Source of the DNA: Candidatus Zixiibacteriota bacterium
Lineage (GTDB): Bacteria > Zixibacteria > MSB-5A5 > GN15 > FEB-12
Length of the DNA stretch: 10,144 nt
Reading direction: 5' to 3'
NCBI GenBank assembly: GCA_023132995.1
Contig: JAGLXI010000084.1
Location: 1 to 10,144, forward strand
Shown: one piece after another, positions 1 through 7,233 of the stretch
Layout of the letters: each line of letters begins with the position of its first letter
Position numbering within the stretch: position 1 is the stretch's first letter
The notes under the pieces: generated by a model
Told to the model about the DNA's origin: nothing
Database searches by the model: none
The model's input: the letters and a program-made list of their open reading frames with translations, nothing else
Program-made: the position numbers and the translations under genes

Positions 1-201
1 GGTGAGCATACCGGCAAAGTCATCGCCTGTGAGTACTTGGGAGACCAGTACATTGTCACTCTCGACTTTGCGGGCAACCGTCTGTCCGCCTCTGGCAGCC
101 AGACAGCCTTCGAAACCGGTCGGGAAATTCGCCTTCGCATTGACAGCCGTTCGCTGCTGTTCTTTGATGCCGCCACCGGGCAGCGGCTCAGGCGAGCGTA
201 G
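1..201 (+). CDS. ABC transporter ATP-binding protein, C-terminal end (TOBE domain), partial
   Basis: Frame 1 is open from the first base to TAG at 199-201 and gives the last 66 residues of a protein whose start lies outside the window. The segment has the form of the TOBE domain that ends MalK/UgpC-type sugar-importer ATPases: a strand with GKVIACEYLGDQYIVTLDF, a middle loop, then a strand ending in a basic tail (RIDSRSLLFFDAATGQRL). In that family the E-x-LG-x-x-Y pattern is typical, and the domain forms a small barrel used for substrate or regulatory contacts, while ATP hydrolysis is done by the missing N-terminal part. The protein would sit on the cytoplasmic face of the inner membrane and energise import of a sugar or polyol; the substrate cannot be told. 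A longer overlapping frame at 2-490 is a shadow. The family call rests on a short stretch, so it is good but not certain. Confidence 0.75.
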   Translation, partial: GEHTGKVIACEYLGDQYIVTLDFAGNRLSASGSQTAFETGREIRLRIDSRSLLFFDAATGQRLRRA

Positions 202-344
202 TGCAGCCGCAAAGGCACGACACGATTGCCCCCGTCCTTCGGCGTGTTCGATGGGAGCCTATGCCGCGTCGATATCGCTGGCTCTGGCAATTGATTGTAA
301 TAGTCGTGGGTGCCGTTCTCAGTGTATTGCTGATTATGACTTGA
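201..344 (+). CDS. Possible small single-span membrane protein, or remnant of a truncated transporter-operon gene
   Basis: A GTG at 201 overlaps the last base of the upstream TAG, and the frame runs 47 codons to TGA at 342-344. An internal ATG at 261, preceded by GGGAG at short spacing, would give 27 residues: a basic start (MPRRYRWLWQ) followed by a hydrophobic run (LIVIVVGAVLSVLLIM). That is the positive-inside, single-helix form of either a membrane microprotein or the first helix or signal anchor of a larger protein. In MalK/UgpC operons a permease or solute-binding protein gene often follows the ATPase, so this may be the N-terminus of such a gene, cut off where the DUF4062 gene begins. 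No continuation was seen in another frame. I do not recognise it, and it may not be translated. Confidence 0.35.
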   Translation: MQPQRHDTIAPVLRRVRWEPMPRRYRWLWQLIVIVVGAVLSVLLIMT

Positions 345-426
345 TTCTCGGTCATTTCTGCCTAACTTCGCGCCAAGGCTTGTTTTGGCTACAACCGTCG
401 GATCTCTTTCGGCAGGAGGCAATTAG

Positions 427-1428
427 ATGCCAAAGCGATATATGGTGTTTGTCAGTTCCACTTACGAGGACCTCAAGGATGAGCGACTGAAAGTGGCGCA
501 TTCACTACTGAAGGCTGGCTATATCCCAGCGGGCATGGAGTTCATTCCGGCCGACGACAAATCGCAATGGCAAGTGATTCAGCGAGTCATTGACGAGTCT
601 GACTATTATCTCGTGATTGTTGGTCAGCGCTATGGCAGTTTGGCTGAGGGTGACATCAGTTGGACCCGACGTGAGTACGAGTATGCCGCTAAACGCAGAA
701 TTCCGATAGCTTCCTTTCTGCTAAAGGTGTCGGAAAACGCGAGCGATGCGACAGGTCAACCCGCTGAGCATTCCCCGAAATTGGCTGAGTTCACAGACCT
801 CTTGAAGGAGAGGCATTACTGCAGCTTCTGGGATAACCCAGATAAACTATCTACAGAGATTATCACCAGTCTCAGCAAGCTGGTAATCGACAAGCCGGCT
901 TTAGGTTGGGTGCGTGATACGCCCGTTCTTGAGTATCTGTCCTGTCATGACACCGAGGATCAAGAGGCTGCCCTGGAACTCATCACCGCAAACGCCGAGA
1001 ATCTGGACAAAAGCACAGACATAACGTACGAATGCTCGATGGAATTCATGGTGAGTAGGCCTTACGTGGGCGGTCGTTTGTCGTACAATGCGATTAGCGG
1101 AAGAGTAACCGCGACTATGAAGACCATATTCATGGCCTTGGGACCTGAGATGCTGAGCCCAGCGCAGAACAGCACGCTTGAAGCCCGGCTCTGCTCCTTT
1201 GTGCACAAGTATGGTAAGGCGGGGCTTCGCGGCGCCCATCCCAAGGCAAGAGATTTTGTCGGCTTCCGGGTTGATCGTGACGACTTCAATCGCATCCTGA
1301 TTCGGTTCCGCACAATGGGCTTCATCGAGGAAGTACACACACTGGCGGATGTGCCAATCAGCGAAGTAAAATGGCAACTCACCAAGGCCGGGAACCGCCT
1401 AATATCAAGCCTACATGACGAGCTATGA
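427..1428 (+). CDS. DUF4062 domain protein with uncharacterised C-terminal half
   Basis: 333 residues. The start is ATG 427, set by a perfect AGGAGG at 414-419 with 7-base spacing. Residues 3-95 match the DUF4062 pattern: FVSSTYEDLKDER at 8-20, a strand YLVIVGQRYGS at 61-71, and SWTRREYEYA at 79-88 followed by a second hydrophobic strand (IPIASFLL). This is a Rossmann-like, TIR-related fold. In other proteins it sits at the N-terminus of large STAND NTPases or stands alone, and a signalling or defence role has been proposed but is unproven here. Residues 160-270 are unfamiliar. Residues 283-330 look like a winged-helix end: helix FNRILIRFRTMGFIEEV, a turn, then WQLTKAGNRLISSL. There is no P-loop, no transmembrane helix and no signal peptide, so a soluble cytoplasmic protein is expected. 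Sampled lines run about 48-57% G+C against about 60% in the protease gene, which hints at separate ancestry. The DUF4062 call is firm; the function is unknown. Confidence 0.85.
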   Translation: MPKRYMVFVSSTYEDLKDERLKVAHSLLKAGYIPAGMEFIPADDKSQWQVIQRVIDESDYYLVIVGQRYGSLAEGDISWTRREYEYAAKRRIPIASFLLKVSENASDATGQPAEHSPKLAEFTDLLKERHYCSFWDNPDKLSTEIITSLSKLVIDKPALGWVRDTPVLEYLSCHDTEDQEAALELITANAENLDKSTDITYECSMEFMVSRPYVGGRLSYNAISGRVTATMKTIFMALGPEMLSPAQNSTLEARLCSFVHKYGKAGLRGAHPKARDFVGFRVDRDDFNRILIRFRTMGFIEEVHTLADVPISEVKWQLTKAGNRLISSLHDEL

Positions 1429-1500
1429 CAGCGTTACATCAACCTGACGAGTGAATTTCGCATAGGCTGCCCCAGCGACAGCCACCTAACCCCGTATTTG

Positions 1501-1514
1501 AAAACGCGTGTTTT
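1501..1514. terminator. Weak palindromic hairpin between convergent genes
   Basis: AAAACGCGTGTTTT can fold as a 5-bp stem (AAAAC/GTTTT) with a 4-base loop, and it carries A and T runs at its outer edges on both strands. It lies just at the TAA of the - strand protease gene and 72 bases past the stop of the + strand DUF4062 gene, where a bidirectional terminator would be expected. The stem is short and A/T-rich, so it would be weak. A second small stem (GGCTG 1465-1469 with CAGCC 1479-1483) lies nearby without a T run. Confidence 0.25.
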
Positions 1515-4500
1515 ACCGCGGCTCGGGCGGCCCGGGCACCGGCGGCAGCGAACGAGGCTCGCTCTCCATCTTGCCGGTCACATAGTCGATAGCAGCGTCC
1601 AGTTGGTCATCGTAGCCCTGCGCCAGCCGGTGCGGCAGGTTGTCCACTTCCATGTCCGGCTTGACACCCACATTCTCCATGATCCACTCGCCTTCGAGAC
1701 TATATATGCTGAACTCCGGCGCCGTGTAATACCCGCCGTCCACAAGGGGGCGATAGCCGCGAATTCCGATCACACCCCCCCACGTCCGTTTGCCCATCAG
1801 CGGTCCCAGGTCGTACTCGCGGAAGAAATAGGGGAAGTAGTCGCCGTCGGAGCAAGAGAACTCATTGATCAAGGTGATCATGTGGGCGTTGATACCGGCG
1901 CCCGGGGCAGGACCCTCGGCAAACGTGCGGGAAGCGCCCATGGCCGCGACCACCCGGCGCAGTCGTTCCAGGATCAGTCCGGATACAAAACCGCCGCCGT
2001 TGTACCGCACGTCGATTATCAATCCCGGCTTGCGCAACTGGTGGTAGAACATCTTGGAGAACCGGAAAAGACCGTAGCTATCCATGTCTGGAATGTGCAG
2101 GTAGCCGATCTGCCCGCCGGAAACGGAATCGACGTATTGCCGCCGATCCTCGACCCAATTGAAATAGCGCAACGCCTCTTCACTGGCGATCGGCTTGACC
2201 ACAACGCGGCGGGCGTCGTTCATAGTAGGGCGATCGCTCAGGGTCAACTCCACCAATTTGCCGATCTTGTTTTGCATAAGGGCATACGGATTGACGGCGG
2301 CCGTCACCTCCTCGCCGTCGATGGCCAACAGGAAGTCACCCTCCCTGGCGTCGACACCTGGCTCGAGAAGGGGAGATCGGAGTTGCGTGTCCCAGTTCTC
2401 ACCGCGGAGAATGCGGGCAATACGCAGCCGCTGACTGGCTGGGTCAATCTCGAAATCCACACCTAAAAGGCCGATCTCGCTACCGGGAATGGAGACCCTG
2501 TCACCACCGCCGACATAGGTGTGGGAGCAACACAGCTCCCCGATCATTTCACCCAGAACGTAGGTCAGGTCGCTCCGGTGCGCGCAATAGGGAAGAAGCT
2601 GCCGGTAGCGGTCACGCATGGCTTCCCAGTCAACGCCGTGCATCTCTTGGTCGTAAAAGAAATCGCGCAGCATGCGCCAGGTATCTTCAAACATCTGCTC
2701 AAACTCGGCCCGGCGGTCGAGGCGCATTTCCATCCTTGACAGATCCAGACGATTGTCCTCAAGATCGGCTTTCTTGCCGGAGGTCTCAACAATATGGAAG
2801 GCATCGTCCTTTTGCAGGAGCATACGCTCGTGATTGGAGGCGAGCGCATAGCCGTCCACCCCGGAAGCGAACTCGTGGTCCTTCTGTTTTTCCATGTCGT
2901 ACTTGTGGAGAACCGTCTTGTCCTGGGTTACCCGGCCGCGAAGACCGAAAATTGGATGCGAAGAATAGAACACATTGCCCGGGATGGCCGCCAGGCCGCC
3001 GTAATTCCCAGCCGGCAGGTCGAACGCCACCTGGCGCTCGAAGATACCCTCAAAGTCGATCCGAACCGGCTCGGGGCTTTTGGCTTTCTCGTCTTTGTCC
3101 TTGGCTTCTTCATCATCCTCTTCTTTTTCGTCCGCCAACCCCACCTCGTCGCTCTCGGGCGCAAAGGGAGATTTATCTTCGGCGGACAACACTATCAGAA
3201 AGAGGTTGGTGATGGCGTTGTTGACGAACTCGAATTCGTAGTTGCTCAGGATGGGGTTGAACTCTCGCTGCGACAGGAAGTAGAGGTATTTTCCATCAGG
3301 GTCGAAAACGGGATTGAAATCATTGGTGTAACCCGGCGTCACCCGGTGAATCTGCTCATCCTCGAACGAGTATACAAAGACAGCAGTGATCCGGTTGTCG
3401 AGCCGTTTCGTATAGGCCAGGTAGCGGCTGTCCGGGGACCAGGCAAAACTGCGCACTTCGTTACGTGTGGTCTCGTCTATCTGTATCGGCCGGCCGGATT
3501 CCACGTCGATATAGTACAGCTTCAGTTCCTTGTCGGAGAAAGCCAACCGTCGGCTGTCCGGCGACCAGGCAGGGCCATACTTGTGGCAATAGCCGTTGTC
3601 GGTCAGTTGTCGCTTTTCTTCACCGTCATGGGAGATCAGGTACAATTCCTCTTCGCGGGTTTCATCGGAGATAAACGCAAGATATTTGCCGTCGGGCGAC
3701 CATTGCGGGTTGCGCTCGTTCGCGCCGGAAGTATTGGTCAGGTTGCGCGTATTGCCCTTTTTTGCCGGGACCGTGAATATCTCACCACGGGCCGAAAAAA
3801 CCGCCCGCTTGCCGTCCGGCGAAAGGTCGAAGTCGTGCACTCGCCCCGAGCCTGATACCTTCACGAATTGGGGGCGCATCAACCGGCGGTCGGTGGAGAG
3901 TTGTATCTCGACCTTATGCATTGTCTCCGAGGGCAGGTCGAGAACGTACACATAACCGCCGTTCTCAAAGGCGATTCCTTCCCTGCCCAGGCTGGGCCAG
4001 CGAACGTCAAACTCGGTGAACTCAGTGACGGGGCGGGTCTGTCCGGTACCGAGGTCATAGCAATAGAGGTTAAGCGTGCCGGTGCGGTCGGAGGCAAAAT
4101 AGACCCGATCCTCGTACCACATCGGCATATTGTCCGTGCCTTCCCAGTCGGTGATCTTCTCGTTCTCAAACGTTTCAAGGTTGAAAATCCAGACATCCTG
4201 GGCCATGCCGCCCTGGTACCGCTTCCACGTTCTGAAATCGCGATAGATAGGGCAGTAGGCGACTTGCTTCGCATCGGGCGAGAGACTCGTGAAGCCGGCC
4301 GTTTTCATCGGGAGCGGCACGGGCAGGCCCCCGGCGGTGTCAACCAGGTAAGCGCGGCCGTCCCACCAGTCATTGGTCTCCCGGCGCGATCGAAACAGCA
4401 CCCGGTCTCCATCGGGATGCCATCCCATGACGACGTTTTCGGGGCCAAAGCGTTCACTCGTGCGCTGGATGCCGGGATGGTAGGTCAGTCGCGTCGGTTC

Positions 4501-4785
4501 GCCGCCGCTGACCGGCATTACGTAGACCGCCATATCGCCGTCATACTGGCCCGTGAAGGCAACCTGTCGGCCGTCCGGGGAGAACTTGGGAAAAACTTCG
4601 AGTCCTTCGTGGTGCGTAAGTTTCACCGCCGTGCCCCCCGCTCGCGGGGCAACATAGATGTCCCCGGCATAGGCAAAAGCGATCTGGTTTGTATGTACAT
4701 CGGGAAACCGGAGCAGTCGCGCTTCATCGCCAAATACGGATGACGCCAGCAACACTATGGCAAGGGAATATAGCAGATTCCTCAC
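1513..4785 (-). CDS. Tricorn protease homologue, secreted (peptidase family S41)
   Basis: 1090 residues, close to the usual Tricorn length. The start is GTG (4785-4783) behind AAAGGAG at 4798-4792, spacing 6. Residues 1-19 form a signal peptide (NLLYSLAIVLLASSVFG), so the product acts outside the cytoplasm, unlike archaeal Tricorn. Two beta-propellers follow. Their blades are marked by x-SPDG-x repeats at 68, 122, 168, 321, 362, 407, 449 and 494. A very acidic/lysine linker (about 545-572) lies late in the second propeller. The C1 region is about 685-760, the PDZ domain about 765-865 and the S41 core about 870-1070. Expected catalytic residues are all present by motif: S754-H755 (CCSHTYV), nucleophile S979 (NEFSCSDGD) and E1037 (MENVGVKPD). 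DVRYNGGG at 925-932 is the S41 core motif. The family cuts peptides into short oligopeptides, with the propellers gating access. The C-terminus is proline-rich. No partner peptidase gene is next to it. Confidence 0.95.
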   Translation of the reverse strand: MRNLLYSLAIVLLASSVFGDEARLLRFPDVHTNQIAFAYAGDIYVAPRAGGTAVKLTHHEGLEVFPKFSPDGRQVAFTGQYDGDMAVYVMPVSGGEPTRLTYHPGIQRTSERFGPENVVMGWHPDGDRVLFRSRRETNDWWDGRAYLVDTAGGLPVPLPMKTAGFTSLSPDAKQVAYCPIYRDFRTWKRYQGGMAQDVWIFNLETFENEKITDWEGTDNMPMWYEDRVYFASDRTGTLNLYCYDLGTGQTRPVTEFTEFDVRWPSLGREGIAFENGGYVYVLDLPSETMHKVEIQLSTDRRLMRPQFVKVSGSGRVHDFDLSPDGKRAVFSARGEIFTVPAKKGNTRNLTNTSGANERNPQWSPDGKYLAFISDETREEELYLISHDGEEKRQLTDNGYCHKYGPAWSPDSRRLAFSDKELKLYYIDVESGRPIQIDETTRNEVRSFAWSPDSRYLAYTKRLDNRITAVFVYSFEDEQIHRVTPGYTNDFNPVFDPDGKYLYFLSQREFNPILSNYEFEFVNNAITNLFLIVLSAEDKSPFAPESDEVGLADEKEEDDEEAKDKDEKAKSPEPVRIDFEGIFERQVAFDLPAGNYGGLAAIPGNVFYSSHPIFGLRGRVTQDKTVLHKYDMEKQKDHEFASGVDGYALASNHERMLLQKDDAFHIVETSGKKADLEDNRLDLSRMEMRLDRRAEFEQMFEDTWRMLRDFFYDQEMHGVDWEAMRDRYRQLLPYCAHRSDLTYVLGEMIGELCCSHTYVGGGDRVSIPGSEIGLLGVDFEIDPASQRLRIARILRGENWDTQLRSPLLEPGVDAREGDFLLAIDGEEVTAAVNPYALMQNKIGKLVELTLSDRPTMNDARRVVVKPIASEEALRYFNWVEDRRQYVDSVSGGQIGYLHIPDMDSYGLFRFSKMFYHQLRKPGLIIDVRYNGGGFVSGLILERLRRVVAAMGASRTFAEGPAPGAGINAHMITLINEFSCSDGDYFPYFFREYDLGPLMGKRTWGGVIGIRGYRPLVDGGYYTAPEFSIYSLEGEWIMENVGVKPDMEVDNLPHRLAQGYDDQLDAAIDYVTGKMESEPRSLPPVPGPPEPR

Positions 4786-4921
4786 GGGTATCTCCTTTCA
4801 GGGTGTGGGTCGACAGCATGAACAGCAAGGACGGGATTCCTGCCGCGTGAGTCAATCCCCTTTTCGATGCGTGTTAGTGCGTATGACGGACTTTCGCGGT
4901 CTACTATATGGGCCATAACAA

Positions 4922-4949
4922 TTGACAAAGCCGATCCATAACATATATT
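4922..4949 (+). promoter_or_regulatory. Near-consensus sigma70-type promoter, probably leaderless
   Basis: TTGACA at 4922-4927 is a perfect -35 box. After 16 bases comes TATATT at 4944-4949 (5 of 6 matches to TATAAT). Transcription would begin about 7 bases on, near 4956, which is at or next to the ATG at 4957 of the polyferredoxin gene. No Shine-Dalgarno sequence precedes that ATG, which fits a leaderless mRNA. The -35 box overlaps a TTGTCA read on the other strand (4928-4923), which might serve the divergent protease gene. Its best -10 match there, TATAGT at 4908-4903, is only 14 bases away, so that second promoter is doubtful. Confidence 0.65.
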
Positions 4950-4956
4950 GTGCCGC

Positions 4957-6054
4957 ATGAAGCAATACCGGTTGAACTTGATCTGCCTGGAAATCTGGGT
5001 GCTGGTTGCACTGATGATGTTCGCGGCCCCCTGCCAGGCGAACGAGGAGACCGACGGCCTCTCTGCGCTGACTCATGACAGTGCCGCCTTGTTTGAAGAC
5101 GACGCGGCTAATCAGCGTGGATCGGATTCGGCGGCGGCCGCGATCACTGCCGCCGAAGCAAAACCTGCCCCGCCGGCACGTAGGGGCACACTTGATTTTC
5201 TGCTTACCGGGAAGTATCTGGCGTTCCTGATTATGAGTTGTTTGGGGCTGGTTCTACTTTTCTTCCGCCGTACAAATCGCTGGGTCAGGATAGGCGCTTT
5301 GCTGGTAGCGTTTGTTCTCTTTGGGCTGGATTACTTTTTCCCCTTGCATCCCAGCCCGATGTGCGGCGTCACCAAACTTTTCATGTTCAAGATCACGCTG
5401 GGCAAGTTCTTCCCGGCTTTTGTGGCGCTCCTTATCGCCATAATGCTTCCCAGCCTGATCGGCCGCAAGCTGTTCTGCGGCTGGGTCTGTCCGCTGGGAG
5501 CGTTGCAGGACCTGATAAACAAGATTCCATTCAAGCCGCGATTCAAGAACTTCAATTTCACCGCCTTCAACGCCGTTCGGATGTCTCTGCTCGGGATGTT
5601 TATTCTGACTTTCTTTTGGGTCAGGGACCATCTGGCCTTCTTGGCTGAGCGGCTGGAGGCCGACGTTACCGAGCAGACCTGGACCGCCTTCTCGGCGTAC
5701 AACGTCTACGAACCGATCAACTTCTTCGAGTTGCTGCACTGGTCAATTGACGCCGCCTGGATCATTATGTTTGTGATCTTAGTGGTCGGCAGCCTGATGC
5801 TCTACAGGCCGTTCTGCTATGCCATCTGCCCCATCGGCGCGCTGACATGGCTCCTGGAGAAAATAGCCCCCGGCCGCGTGCGAGTCGATCACGACATGTG
5901 CACCGACTGCGGCGACTGCATCGAGAAAAGCCCCTGCCCGACCATCGCACCCATGGTGGAACAAACCATGAAAGTGCTGCCCGATTGCACCTCGTGCGGC
6001 GAGTGTGTCGACGCCTGCTCCGAGAACGCTATCAGGTTCGGTTTCAGGCGCTGA
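4957..6054 (+). CDS. Membrane polyferredoxin, 4Fe-4S binding (NapH/CcoG-like)
   Basis: 365 residues from ATG 4957. A TTG at 4948 is in frame but overlaps the -10 box, so I prefer the ATG. Residues 9-28 are a hydrophobic signal or anchor, then an Ala/acid-rich segment (29-78) that is probably periplasmic. Hydrophobic helices lie near 86-104, 110-128, 148-167, 207-222 and 265-284. Four Cys clusters are visible: CGWVCP at 174-179, CYAICP at 287-292, C315-x2-C318-x2-C321-x5-C327-P, and C344-x2-C347-x2-C350-x3-C354. The first two are the C-x3-CP pairs typical of NapH/NosR/CcoG-type membrane ferredoxins (Fer4_5). The last two are C-terminal [4Fe-4S] sites, likely cytoplasmic. The role is electron transfer between a membrane quinol or NADH-linked donor and an unknown acceptor. 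No reductase catalytic gene is adjacent, so the pathway cannot be named. The downstream protease gene is co-directional, 81 bases away, but has its own promoter-like motif. Confidence 0.88.
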   Translation: MKQYRLNLICLEIWVLVALMMFAAPCQANEETDGLSALTHDSAALFEDDAANQRGSDSAAAAITAAEAKPAPPARRGTLDFLLTGKYLAFLIMSCLGLVLLFFRRTNRWVRIGALLVAFVLFGLDYFFPLHPSPMCGVTKLFMFKITLGKFFPAFVALLIAIMLPSLIGRKLFCGWVCPLGALQDLINKIPFKPRFKNFNFTAFNAVRMSLLGMFILTFFWVRDHLAFLAERLEADVTEQTWTAFSAYNVYEPINFFELLHWSIDAAWIIMFVILVVGSLMLYRPFCYAICPIGALTWLLEKIAPGRVRVDHDMCTDCGDCIEKSPCPTIAPMVEQTMKVLPDCTSCGECVDACSENAIRFGFRR

Positions 6055-6117
6055 GACTGATCTGACGCGCCTTAGCCCGGACGACGCAAGAAAAACTTCG
6101 GGAACCAACCACTGCCG

Positions 6118-6127
6118 ACATATATTG
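6118..6127 (+). promoter_or_regulatory. Repeat of the ACATATATTG promoter decamer before the site-2 protease gene
   Basis: ACATATATTG is identical to the decamer at 4941-4950 and contains the same TATATT -10 candidate (6121-6126). The ATG at 6136 lies 9 bases after the box, so a transcript begun at the usual distance would have a leader of only 2-3 bases. There is no usable Shine-Dalgarno; the AGG touches the ATG. The -35 is poor (TTCGGG at 6097-6102, 18-base spacer), so this promoter is weaker or needs an activator or another sigma factor. Confidence 0.4.
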
Positions 6128-6135
6128 CAGGCAGG

Positions 6136-7233
6136 ATGGATACGTTCGACAGAACCGAGAAGGCCATCGCCGCGCTGCTGCACGACCTGTTTGAGATAGG
6201 CGCCGTCTATCGCCGGGGGAACAACGTGGCGGTCAGCCTTGGTTTCCGTTTCAATCGGGAGAAATCCCTGACGCTGTTGGAAGACCGCCTTAAGACAGCC
6301 GGTTATCGCTATACGCTAACGGAGACCGGCGATGCGTTGCTTCTGAGTGTGGACCCTACGCCTCGGATGACAATACCGCCTTTGAACATAATCCTGTTTA
6401 TTGCGACTCTGTTTACCGTCTATTTTGTGCCGGTTTTCCTTCGCCGGTGGGCCGTTGCGCCCGGCCTGGGGCGGGCTTTTGATGATACCATCGACGCCCT
6501 GGCTGCCGGAGAAGGGATCGAGTTCACGATTGCCATGATCTCGATCCTCTTTGTCCATGAGATGGGACACTACCTGGCCAGCAGGCGGCGCAATATCATA
6601 ACCTCGTGGCCATATTTTATTCCTGCGCCGAACATCATCGGTACTTTTGGGGCTGTCATCAAGTCGAAGTCGCCGTTCTGGAATCGCCGCGATCTGATCG
6701 AGGTCGGCGCCGCCGGTCCGATCGCCGGCTGGGTAGTGGCGCTGGGATGGCTTTGGTATGGGCTTTCGCAGTCGGCGCTGCTGCCGCAGACGGCCTTCAG
6801 TCCGATGGACCTGGTTTTCTCCATGGATGGCGAATCGATTATCATGCGTCTCTCGACGCTGTCCATTATCGGCTCGGCCCCGGCTGGCTATTTCTACAAG
6901 TTGACTGAAGCCGCCTTTGCCGGATGGGTGGGGCTTCTGGTCACGGCCATTAACATGCTGCCTATCGGTCAACTCGACGGCGGACACGTCGTGTATGGCC
7001 TGGTGCGGCGGCGACAGCACCTGCTGGGCAAACTGGCCACGGCGGGGCTGATCCTGTTTGGCCTGTTTGGTTCGACCATGTGGTGGTTCTTTGCGGCCTT
7101 CGGTCTGTTCTTCGGGATGAGTCACCCGCCCACTATCGACGACCGGCAGCCTCTCTCTCCGACGGCGGTGGCGATGGGCTGGACGGCCCTGGTGATACTG
7201 GTGGTGTCCTTTACGCCGGTTCCTTTTCGCTGA
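6136..7233 (+). CDS. Site-2-type intramembrane metalloprotease (family M50, EGY-like)
   Basis: 365 residues from ATG 6136. Residues 1-75 are a soluble N-terminal domain (LLEDRLKTAGYRYTLTETG), similar in style to the one preceding the membrane part of plant and cyanobacterial EGY proteins. Hydrophobic helices start at about 82. The zinc site is H141-E142-M-G-H145 in a membrane segment, with the second motif NMLPIGQLDGGH at 273-284 supplying D281. Between them lies YFIPAPNIIGTFGAVIKSKS (160-179) and then NRRDLIEVGAAGPIAG (183-198), a pattern strongly associated with EGY-like site-2 proteases. Further helices are near 260-275, 300-325 and 345-360. The enzyme would cleave membrane-spanning substrates in the inner membrane, in some systems releasing anti-sigma factors; the substrate here is unknown. 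No PDZ domain is present. The end overlaps the convergent regulator gene by 23 bases. Confidence 0.92.
   Translation: MDTFDRTEKAIAALLHDLFEIGAVYRRGNNVAVSLGFRFNREKSLTLLEDRLKTAGYRYTLTETGDALLLSVDPTPRMTIPPLNIILFIATLFTVYFVPVFLRRWAVAPGLGRAFDDTIDALAAGEGIEFTIAMISILFVHEMGHYLASRRRNIITSWPYFIPAPNIIGTFGAVIKSKSPFWNRRDLIEVGAAGPIAGWVVALGWLWYGLSQSALLPQTAFSPMDLVFSMDGESIIMRLSTLSIIGSAPAGYFYKLTEAAFAGWVGLLVTAINMLPIGQLDGGHVVYGLVRRRQHLLGKLATAGLILFGLFGSTMWWFFAAFGLFFGMSHPPTIDDRQPLSPTAVAMGWTALVILVVSFTPVPFR

Noticed and set aside
341..368. TTGATT then TAACTT 16 bases later, considered as a promoter for the DUF4062 gene
   Set aside because: The -10 matches only 3 of 6 positions, too weak to list as a feature.
371..390. 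GCCAA/TTGGC inverted repeat between the small ORF and the DUF4062 gene, considered as a terminator
   Set aside because: Only 5 pairs with an 8-base loop and no following T run.
2..490. Open frame of 162 codons across the ABC gene end and the DUF4062 start
   Set aside because: It overlaps two better-supported genes in another frame, and its translation is low-grade, rich in Ser, Arg and Cys, with no domain pattern.
1498..4743. Several long + strand open frames (up to 353 codons) opposite the Tricorn gene
   Set aside because: They are antisense shadows of a G+C-rich coding region. The - strand gene has complete family motifs, a signal peptide and a ribosome binding site; the shadows have none.
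4903..4928. Divergent - strand promoter TTGTCA/TATAGT for the Tricorn gene
   Set aside because: The boxes are attractive individually, but the 14-base spacer is below the normal range.
5014..5043. Cys26 of the polyferredoxin as a lipoprotein lipobox
   Set aside because: The preceding residue is proline (AAPC), which does not fit a lipobox; a signal anchor or type I cleavage after QA is more likely.
6316..7125. 269-codon - strand frame opposite the site-2 protease gene
   Set aside because: The translation is Arg/Gln/His-rich without hydrophobic core patterns, typical of an antisense shadow of membrane-protein coding DNA.
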